Assembly: GCA_021018815.1 (NCBI GenBank)
Contig: JAITYX010000089.1
Location: 434,001 to 498,000, forward strand
Reading direction: 5' to 3'
Length of the DNA stretch: 64,000 nt
Origin: Talinum fruticosum
Taxonomy: Eukaryota > Streptophyta > Magnoliopsida > Caryophyllales > Talinaceae
Positions 37,764 through 49,605 of the stretch are shown here, in pieces; position 1 is the first letter of the stretch, and every line of letters starts with the position of its first letter. The notes below the pieces were generated by a model. It saw nothing but the letters and a program-made list of their open reading frames with translations. It did no database searches and was not told where the DNA came from. The position numbers were made by a program, and so were the translations under genes.

Positions 37764-40140
37764 ATGGGTAAGGGAGGATCCCATGGAGAAGGTGAAAAGG
37801 AGCAGAACATGGCTGCTTGGTTGGTGGGAATAAACACTCTCAAAATCCAGCCTTTTGAGCTCCCTACCCTTGGTATACTCCATTACTCCACTCTAAATTT
37901 CATCTTCTGCTTCTTGCCCCACCCCCCCAAAAAAAAAAAATCTTGTTTCAATTTAAGTACAAGTACAATCAATCAGACCCATGTTTATTTGGAAGCTTCT
38001 GAGTTCTTTTCTAATGATAATCTTCATCTCTGAAATTTCTCTATTTTCTGTTTTGCTCAAGGACCCCATGATGTTAGGGTAAGAATGAAGGCTGTTGGAA
38101 TTTGCGGGAGTGATGTTCATTATCTCAAGGTAAAACCCTCTTCATCTCCTTAGCTCTACCTTCAATTTTCCTCCCAAAGTTAGCAAAAAGGGAAAAAGGG
38201 CGGCTTTTTCTTGAATTTTTGCAGCAGTTTTATGTATTTTACCTATTTAGCTTATTGTTAATTTGTTGTGCTTAATTACTGTTGATGGGCATGCTTATAA
38301 TCAAGGCAGAAGATGCTAGATAGAGTGGAATTAGCTTGATTAATGTTTGTTTATTCCCATGTTTAGACATTGAGATGTGCGCATTTTGTGGTGAAAGAGC
38401 CCATGGTAATTGGACATGAATGTGCTGGAATCATTGAAGAAGTTGGGAGTGAGGTTAAGTCATTGGTGCCTGGTGATCGAGTGGCTTTGGAGCCTGGTAT
38501 CAGTTGTTGGCGGTGTAACCTTTGCAAGGATGGCCGCTACAATTTGTGCCCCGAGATGAAGTTCTTTGCAACTCCTCCTGTTCATGGCTCTCTTGCTAAT
38601 CAGGTCACTTGCTCATTCTTCTCATCTTCTGTTGTGAATGAATGCAACAATTGTGGTGATGTTATTAAATCCGTTGCTTGTATTGGCATTTGGTAGATTT
38701 CTTTGATTGAAAATATGCTTGTTCCATTTAACTGTTGTGATGATTTTGTTGGTTGTATAATCGATTTTTGCTATGGATAATTGATGCCCTAGGGACAGAA
38801 GTGATACAAAGAAAGTAGCTCAAAACTTTGCTCGTGTCATAGTTATGGTCAGTTAACAATGTTGACCCTTTCTTACTTCCCTATTGTCCTAACCTCAAAA
38901 GGAAATATGTTGGTGATGATGTTGATCTATATTAGTTGATATTCTTGTTTGCTGAAGTAACCTTAGTTACCCAAATTGAATTAGGTCTGCACTTAATAAT
39001 AGTTTTAATGCTCCAAAGAGATATAACAATGTCACTGCGGCAGGTTGTACATCCTGCGGATTTATGCTTCAAACTTCCCGAGAATGTCAGCTTGGAGGAA
39101 GGGGCAATGTGTGAGCCACTAAGTGTTGGTCTTCATGCTTGTCGACGTGCCAACATTGGTCCTGAAACCACTGCGTTGATAATGGGGGCTGGACCTATTG
39201 GGCTGGTCACAATGATGGCAGCTCGTGCTTTTGGAGCCCCTAGAATTGTCATAGTAGATGTGGATGATTACCGCCTTTCTGTTGCAAAGAAGCTTGGGGC
39301 TGATGAGACTGTCAAGGTTTCAATCAATATGCAGGTATATTGGATTTTCTTGATGAACAAATCCTCTTTTTGGAAAGATGGTCATTTCAACTTTACTTGC
39401 TGCTCTTCGTTTTGTCAGATGTTGTGAGCTTCTATGAAAATGAGACTCTTCCTTTGTAGGATATACCTGAAGAAGTTAGCCAGATTCACAAGGCTATGGG
39501 AAGAGATGTAGATGTGACTTTTGATTGTGCTGGGTTTAACAAAACCATGTCCACTGCTCTTAATGCTACTCGTCCAGGTGGGAAAGTTTGTCTTATTGGA
39601 ATGGGCCACGGCGAAATGACGGTCCCCCTCACTCCAGCAGCTGCAAGGTATTGTCATCGATTAGGCTCTTGTCCTTGATCATATGTTGTATTTAGATCAT
39701 CATGCATTCTTTTCTAGATCATAATCCCACAATCCCACTTGGGTATGATGAAGACAGGAGGTTAAATATATGCAACCTTACCTTACCCTCCAAAGGCGTT
39801 CTCGTGATATTTCTTCTGGTCCTTTGGTCATATGACTACTTGGGGAAAAGGGGCAAGAAATTGAATCTTTGCCAAATGTTCTATCAAGTATCACAGAAAG
39901 AAATGTGCAATTAATGATTCATTGATTATTGCAATTGTAAATGACAGGGAAGTGGATATTGTGGGTGTTTTCCGCTACAAAAACACATGGCCTCTATGCC
40001 TCGAGTTTCTGAGCAGTGGGAAGATCGATGTGAAGCCTTTAATAACGCACAGGTTCGGGTTCTCACAGGAGGAGGTAGAAGAAGCTTTCGAGACCAGCGC
40101 TCAGGGTGGCAATGCCATCAAAGTCATGTTTAATTTGTGA
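37764..40140 (+). CDS. SDH: Sorbitol (L-iditol) dehydrogenase, NAD-dependent, zinc MDR family
   Basis: Six exons: 37764-37872, 38062-38129, 38367-38603, 39044-39334, 39460-39647 and 39948-40140; 1086 bases, 361 residues, all GT-AG and in frame. The cytosolic enzyme oxidises sorbitol and related polyols to ketoses (EC 1.1.1.14). Catalytic zinc ligands: Cys51 (VGICGSD), His76 and Glu77 (VIGHE), with Glu162 (AMCEPLSVG) nearby. The structural-zinc cysteines are C106, C109, C112 and C120. The Rossmann motif GAGPIG is at 186-191, and Asp210 in IVIVDVDD favours NAD over NADP. The GA-rich leader (37730-37760) runs straight up to the start. Intact. Converges on the ZFWD gene. Confidence 0.95.
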
Positions 40141-41081
40141 AGAAGAAAATATTCAAGTTTCTATTTAAAACAGCTTTGAAGAATGGTAAAACAAAAGGAG
40201 AAACAAAGGGAACTCGCAAGAGCAGAAGGCTTAAATAGTAGATGTATAGAAACACAGGAGTTTCCAAAACTCCGATCATTTACTTGCAATGCAACGATAG
40301 AACTCGAAACTAAGCTCTGATGAAGGATATGAACCGAGATAAGAATCCTATGTTGTTAATTTGTAACATTGTCCTGCAGCGCCAGACACTGTTTATGTTA
40401 CTCTTTCACTGGATAGTTTTGATTAATTTGGTATTGTTCGTTTGTTTTGCTGTCATGTTACTACTGCTCTTTGCTTTCACTGGAATCTCTCAAGTTTTTT
40501 CAATATCATACTCGAGAATAATTCTATTACCTAACATGAACAATCAGGCATGTTCTTTTTGCTGTAAGTTGTAAGAAGCGGTGCGCTTAAAGCAAAATTG
40601 AACAGGAGGCCCAAGTGGGAACCTTCTCTCATATGATTTTCAATTTTCCTTTGCTGTATTTACTCCAAATTTGGAAATTTATATCTTAAGTCTGGCAATT
40701 AGAAAAGATAATGAGCAACTCAACATGAAAGATAGCAACACCAAATACAATCTTAGCATCTCATAATCACTGAAAAATTGCATGTTTTTTTGTTACACCA
40801 AACTCATTCATTGGTCATTGCTATAAATACATTATGAATTCGGAATCGCAGCATGAGCGAGCAGCTGCTAGTGGAGTAAAATACTTGCTCAACCAACAGG
40901 CCTTCTAAACATTACAGAAAATTCCCAAGAAGTGCGCCGAATTTTCGTTCAACAGTGAAGGAAATTAAGCTAGAAGTCTCTCATGGTTCCTCAATGAACG
41001 AAAATTATGGTGGAAAAAATAATTTAAGAAAAAAACTAAATTTAGAAGAGGGAATTGAGATACAATAACACAAGATTGATG
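40141..41081. other. Intergenic region between convergent SDH and ZFWD genes
   Basis: About 0.9 kb that must hold both 3' untranslated regions. No further gene; the frame 40320-40574 plus is hydrophobic but has no family match I know. Confidence 0.6.
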
Positions 41082-44000
41082 TTACATGGCAGGCTTAGAC
41101 TCTGTGGACCATTGCCATACCCTCACTTGACCATTTCCGTCTCCTGTGAAGAACAGCCCACCAGGACCCGTTTGAATGGCTCGGATCTCTTGCTTTGAAA
41201 ATATCTTGCCCCTCTCCATAAACCTAAATAACACATCACAACAGAAGATCATTTACAGCATCATGCTCATAAACTGCCTACGAGACAAATTTTCATGTTA
41301 ACCCTACATCCCCAGCAACCAAGAGAATTAGCCGAAGAAGAAAACAACAAAACAAACAACAGAAGAAAAGCACAGGCTCTCAAGACATCTTTGCTTTAAT
41401 ATCAATCACATAAAGCTTAAAACTCCCTCCCCCACGCCCCCAAAAAGACGTCTCAACCACCAGAAAACGCAAAAAGAAAGTATCAAAACTTGCAGCTAGA
41501 TATTACACAACCCTTTGAATGAGATGCATATATATTAGCTTATATGTTTGCCGGTACAAACATTTCAAATTTGTGATATTCGTAGTGCGGCAGATTTCAA
41601 AGGGAGGGACTCGTACTCTAGTAGAATCTTACAACTAATTGAAGGGGAAACAGGGGAGAAATAGAGTTGCTAGATGTGCATGGGAACTCACGATGGCAGG
41701 TCAAAGAGGCGGACAGTGTTGTCGTTACTGGAGCACAGTAAGATTGGTTTTCCTTCTGAGTCGCACATTCCAGACAGAGTGAGAAGGCCCTGCAAGTTAA
41801 TCATCAATTGTAACCAAAGTTAGCTGATGACTTCAATATGAGAAGTTATGGGGAGTGCAGAACCAAAAATAGCCTACTTTTGGTGCCAGCAACCAAGATT
41901 AATCTTAAAAGGATGGGTCAGATAACACCACCAAGGAATTTGTAAAACAATGGCAGAAAGGTGTCATTGATATAAAGTGAATATATTAGTGAAGAATAAT
42001 TCTGACTCCCATTTTTTCCTTGTAAACCTAGGGACAAGAGCCCCTAAAAATAAAATTCACACTAACTAGTTTGCTGATGTCAGGAGATCCAATTAAGTCA
42101 GGTATGTCCATCCTTTTATACCAAACTTCAACAGACTCATGCAAGCATGCAAATTTCAAGTGTCATAAGAGTAAGATACCAAATGATGCATAAATACAAT
42201 GCAGGACACAACAGACCAAAGAACATCCCCAGGTGACAAAGAATGATAATAACCCAAAAAAGGAAGGGGGGCAAAGAGGATGCAACGTGGCTCAAAAGAG
42301 GGTGAAAACATAGTCTACTCAACAGAGAACTAACAAATATATCCTTTGAATGTTGGATGAAAGCTTCTACTATATCAAACAAAATATGGTAGCTACTACG
42401 AGAGGACACTTTGTGAGAATGTGAGGTCTGGAGCGCAACTTCTACAACCAGATCACTGTTTGACAACCCGAAAATTGGACTCAAGCATATTCCTTAATTT
42501 CCAATGACAAATAGCACAAGAGCCAAAAGCAGGAAAAACCCAACACTCTGGCCCTCCTTTTAACCCAGTACACAGCAATTCAGCGTCTAGCAATATCTGC
42601 AAGTTATCAGCAGTCAACAATCTCTAATGCAAACCCAAGCCCCAAACTTTCATAAATGTAGACCACTCCCCCCAAAAAAAAAAAACAAGGGAGGACCCCT
42701 ACTAAGACGACCACACAATAATACGGATCCCCTATTAGCCTTGATCTCATTCCCAAGTCCTCTTATACCTCCCCTCTTCCCTCTATTCCTGGCATCTCGA
42801 GAACACACAGCAGCTCTTGAGACACTGGATTCACTATTTTCCTAAATTTACAATCACATCTTCCCCGTGCATGGTGATGACGAAGAAAAACATGAAAGAC
42901 CTCGTTATGCTTGTTTCAGAGTGTTTACGTAAGTGGATATTTAAATGCCAACTAGCAAACCTTACACAACAATTTTTCTTATGAAACAATATGAGTGAAA
43001 CATTTTTCTGAGAGAGAACATAGATGAAGAATGCATCTTCAAGATTTAAAAGAAGCCCACTAGGAGGAGAATCATACTGAAATGGAGGTCGCCATCCAAA
43101 ACAGTTGAACTCAGAGATCAATTCAAATAAAGCATAATTTGACACTGCAGAAACTAAGTTTGCATATTACTAAGCTCAGAATAAATTCAATTGCATTACA
43201 GAAACCTCTCAACTTACATGCTCTTCAGTGTGAGTATAAGTCACTTCCAAGTTCCCACTCTGAGTAGCAGCCCACACCTGTAAAAACAGCAATTAAATTG
43301 TAGAAAAAGCCAATTAGGTCCCATAATCCACACACAAAACCACTGCTAAAAAGAAAGCAAAGAAGTGTCATGAAGTCCTACACTGGTGTTTTGAGGTTCA
43401 TGTTTCCTTGACCTAGAAGAAACAAAGTTGACTAACCTTTAATGTGTTGTCCAGTGAAGACGACAACAGAAACTGGTCCCAACAAAGGACAGACATAACA
43501 ACTGATGTATGATCCGTCAATGTCTGCACACATTGCAATGTTTCAAGATTCCATACCTGCAAAATCCATTTTAAGCAGAAGGTAAAGGAAATAAGAAACA
43601 GCCAATTTCAATTAATACATTTTACTATATCCTATACGAGAATAAGTGTGCTGAGACCCCTTACCCTTATAGAATTGTCCATTGAACCAGAATAAAGTCT
43701 GTTAGCACCAACAACCATTGTAACAACAGGGTGAGTATGTCCCATAAGTGATGCAGCTGGTTCAAAGTTATTAGTCACTGGATTGAATTTCCAAGCCAAT
43801 ATGCTTCCATCCTAAGCAAATATAATAACAAAAATATGTAAATACTTTGTTTTTTTTTTTTGGACGAGGAAAAATGATCAATATAAATTGTAATCAAAAG
43901 GTTGGATGCAAAGCTAGCTTCCTACAAAAGGACCATATACATCCAGTATGAAAACTATCCACAAAATATACAACATCAAAAGAATTTTGGTGAAGGTTCC

Positions 44001-47000
44001 CATCATCCCAAACTAGAGACTCTTAATAAGATGTCCTTAAAGCTTTGAAGAGATGTCTCCGCTCCCTTAAAGCCTCTTCTATTTCTCTCAGCACTGAATG
44101 CTCCAAAAATAGCATGTGGAGTTCATAAGGTTTTCTTCTTTTTAGCTTTCCTCCCAACCCAAGCCACAACATTGTTTCTAATTGAACTTATAACCCAAGA
44201 ACTTCAATAAAGGAATACTGCCACACTAAGGAGTATAAAGACAAGTACATACTGATCTCAAAGTTAACATCCAGACTCCAGAGTATGACAGGTACCACAC
44301 CTCAATTATATTCAATAAGTTTTAACATGACAAATAATTCACCATAATTGGAGAAGAGAAAACAGTACACTAATTAGCATGTCATTAAGACTCAGAATCA
44401 CAACAGAAATATGCCAGGGGAACTCGATCACAACAAATCTCCTTTCTTTTATCATGCTGTCGACATATAACAAGCAAGGATTACTGCAAAATTAAGAAGG
44501 CACTTGCAGACTGATGAAATTACCTGTGTACCAGCAAAAAGCATATCATTCCCCACCACCAGGGCATAAACTTGTCCTACAGGTCCACTGAGAGTCATAT
44601 CAGTGACTGTGTCAATGTTCCATGCCTGCAAATAAGATCAATCAAATAATTTTATACATTACTTATGGAAGCAAAAGCAATAACGATTTTTTCCAGCAAA
44701 TCTAGGATCCCACCTCACCTTAACCATATTTGGCAAGCCAATGAAAACCCATGGCCCTTCGCTGATCAAGCAGCCTATTTCTCCACCCAAATTAATAGCA
44801 TTGACGCACTGATAATACAAGCAAACAGTGATGAGATTAACTGCCTTTTTGTCAGATCACATGGAAAACTGATGAAACGATAAGAATTATTAGTTCACAT
44901 GTCACACGTGTTCATACAACCAAATCCGGACAGAAATCTCACAGGCAGAGGATCATGGAGTTAACAGAAAAAATGACACAAGATAGAGGAACCAAGTTAT
45001 TCAGTGATCATAGCCCGGTCCAGTCAATAAACATGGACCGACAAGGCAACTCTCATCTCCCCAGAAGTCTGATTACTACCAGTAAGTCTAATTATAAGCT
45101 CTTCTTCTGGAGAATAGAATCCTTTATTATCCTAACATCCACATCCACCCATGCATAAGCCAAATTTATTCCAGTCCCATTATCATAATGCTAACATTCT
45201 TTCACTTACCTTCACTGACCAGGAACTTCTGCAATAAAGGTACTTGCTCCTAATTTTAAATCAAGATATCCACCATCATTGAAATTTAGAGGCACATAAT
45301 GATTTCCACTCACAACAATTGGGAAAGCAAAGACTTAAAAATCACACCATCAGGCCGTGATGTTCCTCAATCCAATTTTCACTTACCCCCATTGGCCATA
45401 CTGCTGTACTTACAACTACAAGCAGAAACTTCTTCAAATTGGACGTCGTCAAACCTCTAATAGACTAAGGAAACAAGAACTCTTACTAGTTGGTATATGT
45501 AACAAAATTTATTCTTCTTTTTAGGAGGTGAGGGGGAGTTCCAGGGGAGAGTATCTCTTAGCAATAAAAAAATGTGGACAAAAACCATCACTTTGGGCAG
45601 AGAGATTAATGATTAATCCGCATAATTTTCACTAGAAAAGGTCCATGACCAGATAATCTATACAATGAAACACGCCATCCAATAAACATTAAAAAAAAAA
45701 AAATTATTGGCCATAATCCTCAGTCCTAGCACCAAGTTATTTTATTTGTCTAATTTAAGATTAAAGATAACAATAGCACATGATTTGTTTTTAGTTACTT
45801 TGCTTAGGGACCTAAAGAAAACGACTCATGATATTTAATATTAAGCCCCTCATTAACTCTTCACTTGATTGACCGAAACTCTCAGACCCTTAGAATCTTT
45901 TATTCAGCATTCTTCACCAGCGATTACAGCAACATTATCAATTGTATCATGGAACCCAACAAAGGACAGTCCAGGGAAGTCTTAACTCTGACAAGGGGAG
46001 AGTGAATTTATAAGAGGCCCCGAAAACATGTTAAATTAAGGGGATGTTTGAACACAAAACACGACAATCAGCTGATAACCAAGACACAGCTATAAGAGGG
46101 GTGAAAAAAGAAAATGGCAACTAGATAAAATCATAAAAAGCAGGTTCTCTCCAGATAATGTGACGATGTGAATCGTATATCATCAAAGACTCTCTATTAT
46201 GGGTGATGTCCTCTATTTACCTGTCTAAACCTTATTTACAGCTATCTAAGGTCTAAATCTTTTCTGCTTCCACCAGGAAAATTATCCTTTCCTACCTGCT
46301 GTGTCAATAAATCTTCTCTAAACATGCCCACACCACCTAAGCCACATTTGACATCTGTTACCCAAAGTAGGACTCTCCCTAAATTTCTCCAAATTGCTTC
46401 ATTTTAAATTAAGCCCTCGATATGGCCACAGATCCACCATGACATCCTCATCTGAACTATCAACATCTTCTAAATTTGTCCTTTTGACTGATGAATATTC
46501 AGTGCCACATAACAGTGTGAGCGATTTTAGCACTCGAGCACCTGATATTACCTGTAAACCTCCACATAGGATCCTCATATTATGTAAGCATAACAGAAAT
46601 TATGTTATCTTCCCTCGTCTACTACAATGTTATCATGCAGCACAGCAAACAATCTTTGATCAAGTTCATAAGCTTTTCAATGGCAACAGCAAGGTCGCAC
46701 ATGGTGTATCAGTACAAAAGATTTGTACCTCCAAGTGTATGCAAACAAGTATTCATGGCATCTAGATTTGCGTATCCAATTTCTCTAAAATCCTCAGAAG
46801 TGTCTCCCTAGTTTAAGTACCCTGTGATAAGCTTTTTCAAACTCAATAAATACCATAAGCAAGTTTCTCTGCATTTGCATAGTTGGTCGCATGCATAAGC
46901 AGGTTTGTGGCTTCAGCTTCAGCAGAGAATTCAACCTGGACTTAACTGAGAGGTTTCGAATATGGATTGTTCCCTTTCTCACCACTTATAGATCACTCTT

Positions 47001-48932
47001 CCAAGCAACTTTGCTCTGCGACTGATAAGGTTAATACCTTTGTAGTTTCTACAGCTTGTATGCCACCTTTCTTATAATCCAAGACCAATCTGCTCAACCT
47101 CATCAATCTAGCATCTTATTAGCCTCTGGATCTCATTGAATAATTTGATCAAAAAGTAATACCTCTCACAAAGCCATTCCGTGCTCCATCGAAATTTGGT
47201 CAGTTCCACAGCCACCCTCTCCCATTCTTCATTCTTATGGACTGTCCCATTCTTGTTGCTTTAGCTACATCCTCACAAATCCTTGTTTATACAGTGGTAA
47301 GGCATGATATTGTCCAGCCATCCGAAAGAAGACATTTCTCCATCTTCGCTGCTGAAGAGTAAAGACACCCCCCCACAAAAAAAAATCCTGTCCTCTTCCA
47401 CAAGAATGGGATCTTTTCATCCCTGATGTATCTCACTTGCTCGGCTGCTTCAATTCGTTGGAGCTCTTAATCCTAAATCCAACTCTTGAAAATATCTCTC
47501 GCGTTGTTTGATGTTCCTTCTTTGACAGAGCCCTCAAAACTCTAGTTGTTCCTTTACTAACCCCACTTTTCACCTCTTCTTGGCTTGTTTAAGACTAGCT
47601 CTATGCAATCACAATCTAACTCACAAAAAGATGAGCTCAGGATCAAAGCAAACAAATATCAAAGGTTTATATTCCCACTATAGAAGCAGTGATATCATAT
47701 GCCAACAAGCTGCAAACTGAATATAAGCTACTGAGATGCACCTAAGAGCGTCTTTATTTGATGCATATTGCAAGGATTAACAACGGTTGGGATGTGGAGT
47801 GTAATGAAACATAAGAAACCAATTCATCAGCCAAAAAATTACAATCACAATGGCAATTTAATCAATTCAGTCGAACAGTATTGTTCTCTAACATGCATAG
47901 CAAATTCTACATCACTCTCGATGGATCGATATCTGGTTGTGCGGGGATGTTCATATGTTACTGGAATACTTTGGAATATCCAAGAGCCATGTTATATTGA
48001 GGATATCGATGGATTGGACATTAGTGTATACTGGGGTGGAATGACTATTTTCCTGGATGTTCACATGTTTCCCCACTACTTAAAACCACCCGAGAGACAT
48101 GTTATACTCCTAATACCATGGATCAAGCATGGGTATACAGGTGTGGAATAGGAAGGCTATAACTTTCCAAGACATCGATGAGTCAGTCACTCATGCCATA
48201 CTCAATAGTCCATACATCACAGAACCGGTTCATAAACCACAAAAGAACAGTCTTTATCATTGCCAAACCAAGAAAGTACATACCTGTCCCGATTGGCAGT
48301 CCCAAATCCTGACATGCTCGTCTTTGCTCCCAGTATAAAGCTTATCTTTCCCTGCTGGCAAAGCGATCCCAGTTACAACCTGACCCCAAAAACATCCAGT
48401 TTTAACCCAATCAACCAAACAAACAAGAAAAGACCATAAGAAGCAAATCATATCGAAAACCATATCTGCCGCACTACCTTCTGATGGCCCTCGAGCGTCG
48501 TCAACAACTTGAAACGGTCCCCAATTGACCAAGAATGCAAGAACTTACACTTATCCCCGTAACTACAATTCCCCTGCGCCCAGTAATTACAAACTCTCTC
48601 CATCTTCTTAGGCGGAGCACCCCCGCCAGGCCTCCCCAAGTGTTATTGAAATTAGGGCTTTTACGCAAAGAGAAACCCTCGTCGGAGCCAGCGCCGCCGA
48701 GACTATGCGGCCGCTTTGAAGCACCGCCGCCATTGGATGAGGTGGAAGCCGAAGGAGGAGGCGGAAGCTCTCGATGAAGAAAGGGGCACGGATGTCTATT
48801 GCATCTACCAGCTTGCCAATGAAAACATACTTTTTGCTGCGGATTGCTTTGATGATGGGGTCTATTGCCGCCGGAGGAAGGCCCTAATCTGTGGAACACC
48901 CGCTTATTGCCGCCGGTGGATTCGACGTCCAT
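41082..48932 (-). CDS. ZFWD: C3H zinc-finger / WD40-repeat protein, ZFWD family (one-base frame break)
   Basis: Nine exons: 48932-48478, 48379-48284, 44808-44719, 44625-44524, 43811-43665, 43556-43437, 43277-43218, 41789-41692, 41223-41082. With one base restored: 1311 bases, 436 residues. Two CCCH fingers, C36-C44-C49-H53 and C115-C123-C129-H133, are followed by a WD40 propeller from about residue 145 (TTLEGHQK, GSKDEHVRIWD, GSMDNSIRVWN, SSLDNTLKVWA, GDGNGQVRVWQW). Such proteins are thought to bind RNA through the fingers and partners through the propeller; the exact role is unknown. The frame breaks at the C-run 48634-48637 between NNTWG and RPGGG, one base short. Intron 2 is 3475 bases and carries LINE remains. 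Confidence 0.92.
44809..48283 (-). other. Long intron 2 of the ZFWD gene
   Basis: At 3475 bases it is far longer than the other introns of the gene, most of which are 90-1430 bases. Donor CAG|GTATGT at 48283; acceptor ATCAG at 44809. It contains the degenerate LINE (46400-47650) and no other coding region I can support. Confidence 0.85.
46400..47650 (-). mobile_element. Degenerate LINE (non-LTR) reverse transcriptase fragment
   Basis: Minus-strand frames, broken by many stops, keep a plant LINE polymerase order: CRNYKGINLISRRAKLLGRV (near 47050-46985), MVFIEFEKAYHRV (about 46850-46815), a weak LHDNIVVDE where the FADD box should be (about 46640), and a DSSDEDVMV block near 46445. It lies in sense orientation with the host gene inside intron 2. 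Clearly inactive and truncated. Confidence 0.7.
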
Positions 48933-49038
48933 GGATGAAGAAATCGACGGAGAAGATTGAGGTTGTGAAGCGATTGGGGTTTATTATTGGAATTGGATTG
49001 GGGAGCTGGGAGAAGAGAGCGGGGCGAGATGGAGGGGA

Positions 49039-49079
49039 TAGAGAGGGAGAGGGAGAGGGAGAGAGAGAGAAAGAGAGCG
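49039..49079. repeat. GA-rich leader tract of the ZFWD gene
   Basis: Imperfect GAGAGG/GA repeat (CT on the transcribed strand) about 110 bases upstream of the start codon. Confidence 0.8.
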
Positions 49080-49167
49080 ATTAGGGTTTTGCGATTTGAA
49101 TAAGCGAAAAGACTTTCTCCCTCCCTCTGTCTCTCTCTCTCGCGGTGGCCGGAGGTGTAAAGCGGTG

Positions 49168-49178
49168 GCGGAGTATAT
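49168..49178 (-). promoter_or_regulatory. TATA-like box of the ZFWD gene
   Basis: The minus strand reads TCAAATATACT about 240 bases upstream of the start codon, with a CT-rich leader between. Confidence 0.35.
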
Positions 49179-49329
49179 TTGAGGGAAGTTCCTAACGCGG
49201 GGAGTTGTAGCACCACCCAGAACCTCGTCAATTCATCGAATAAATACCATGTCTAATACCTCAGCAACAATACATATAATAGTCTTTTGATCTTCGTTTT
49301 TTGGAAAAAAAAAAACACAAAAAAACCAC

Positions 49330-49605
49330 TCTTTTTTTAGTCAAAAAGAGGCTAGGGTTGTATTAAGTAAAATTGTTCACTTGCTTCGTCTCATAAACAA
49401 GAGCCGCAAGGAGACGTCTAACGATTGAATGAGTTACGGTGTTTTCCCTATTTTAACATGACAAACTAAAAGACTACGACACGAATTTGCTAACTCTCTA
49501 TTATCATCAAGGATCATATTACCCGAGCCAACCCTTTCCTCCTTGAGTGAAGTTTAGCCATAAGCCCTAACAAATCACTTTTTATGACAATCTCTAGGTA
49601 GCCAT
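49330..49605 (-). pseudogene. RNase-H-like remnant, C-terminal half (split by the gypsy complex)
   Basis: The minus strand gives LEIVIKSDLLGLMAKLHSRR, then RELANSC and HVKIGK, then IVRRLLAALVY, across shifts and stops. This resembles the LINE/plant RNase H fold (ESD..., ILDD..., HVKREGN..., AHSLARR). The upstream half appears on the far side of the retroelement at 61574-61690. Confidence 0.5.

Noticed and set aside
46394..46765. 123-residue plus-strand frame in the ZFWD intron
   Set aside because: Antisense to the degenerate LINE reverse transcriptase.
48716..49084. 122-residue plus-strand frame with charged GER repeats
   Set aside because: Antisense to ZFWD exon 1 and its GA-rich leader.
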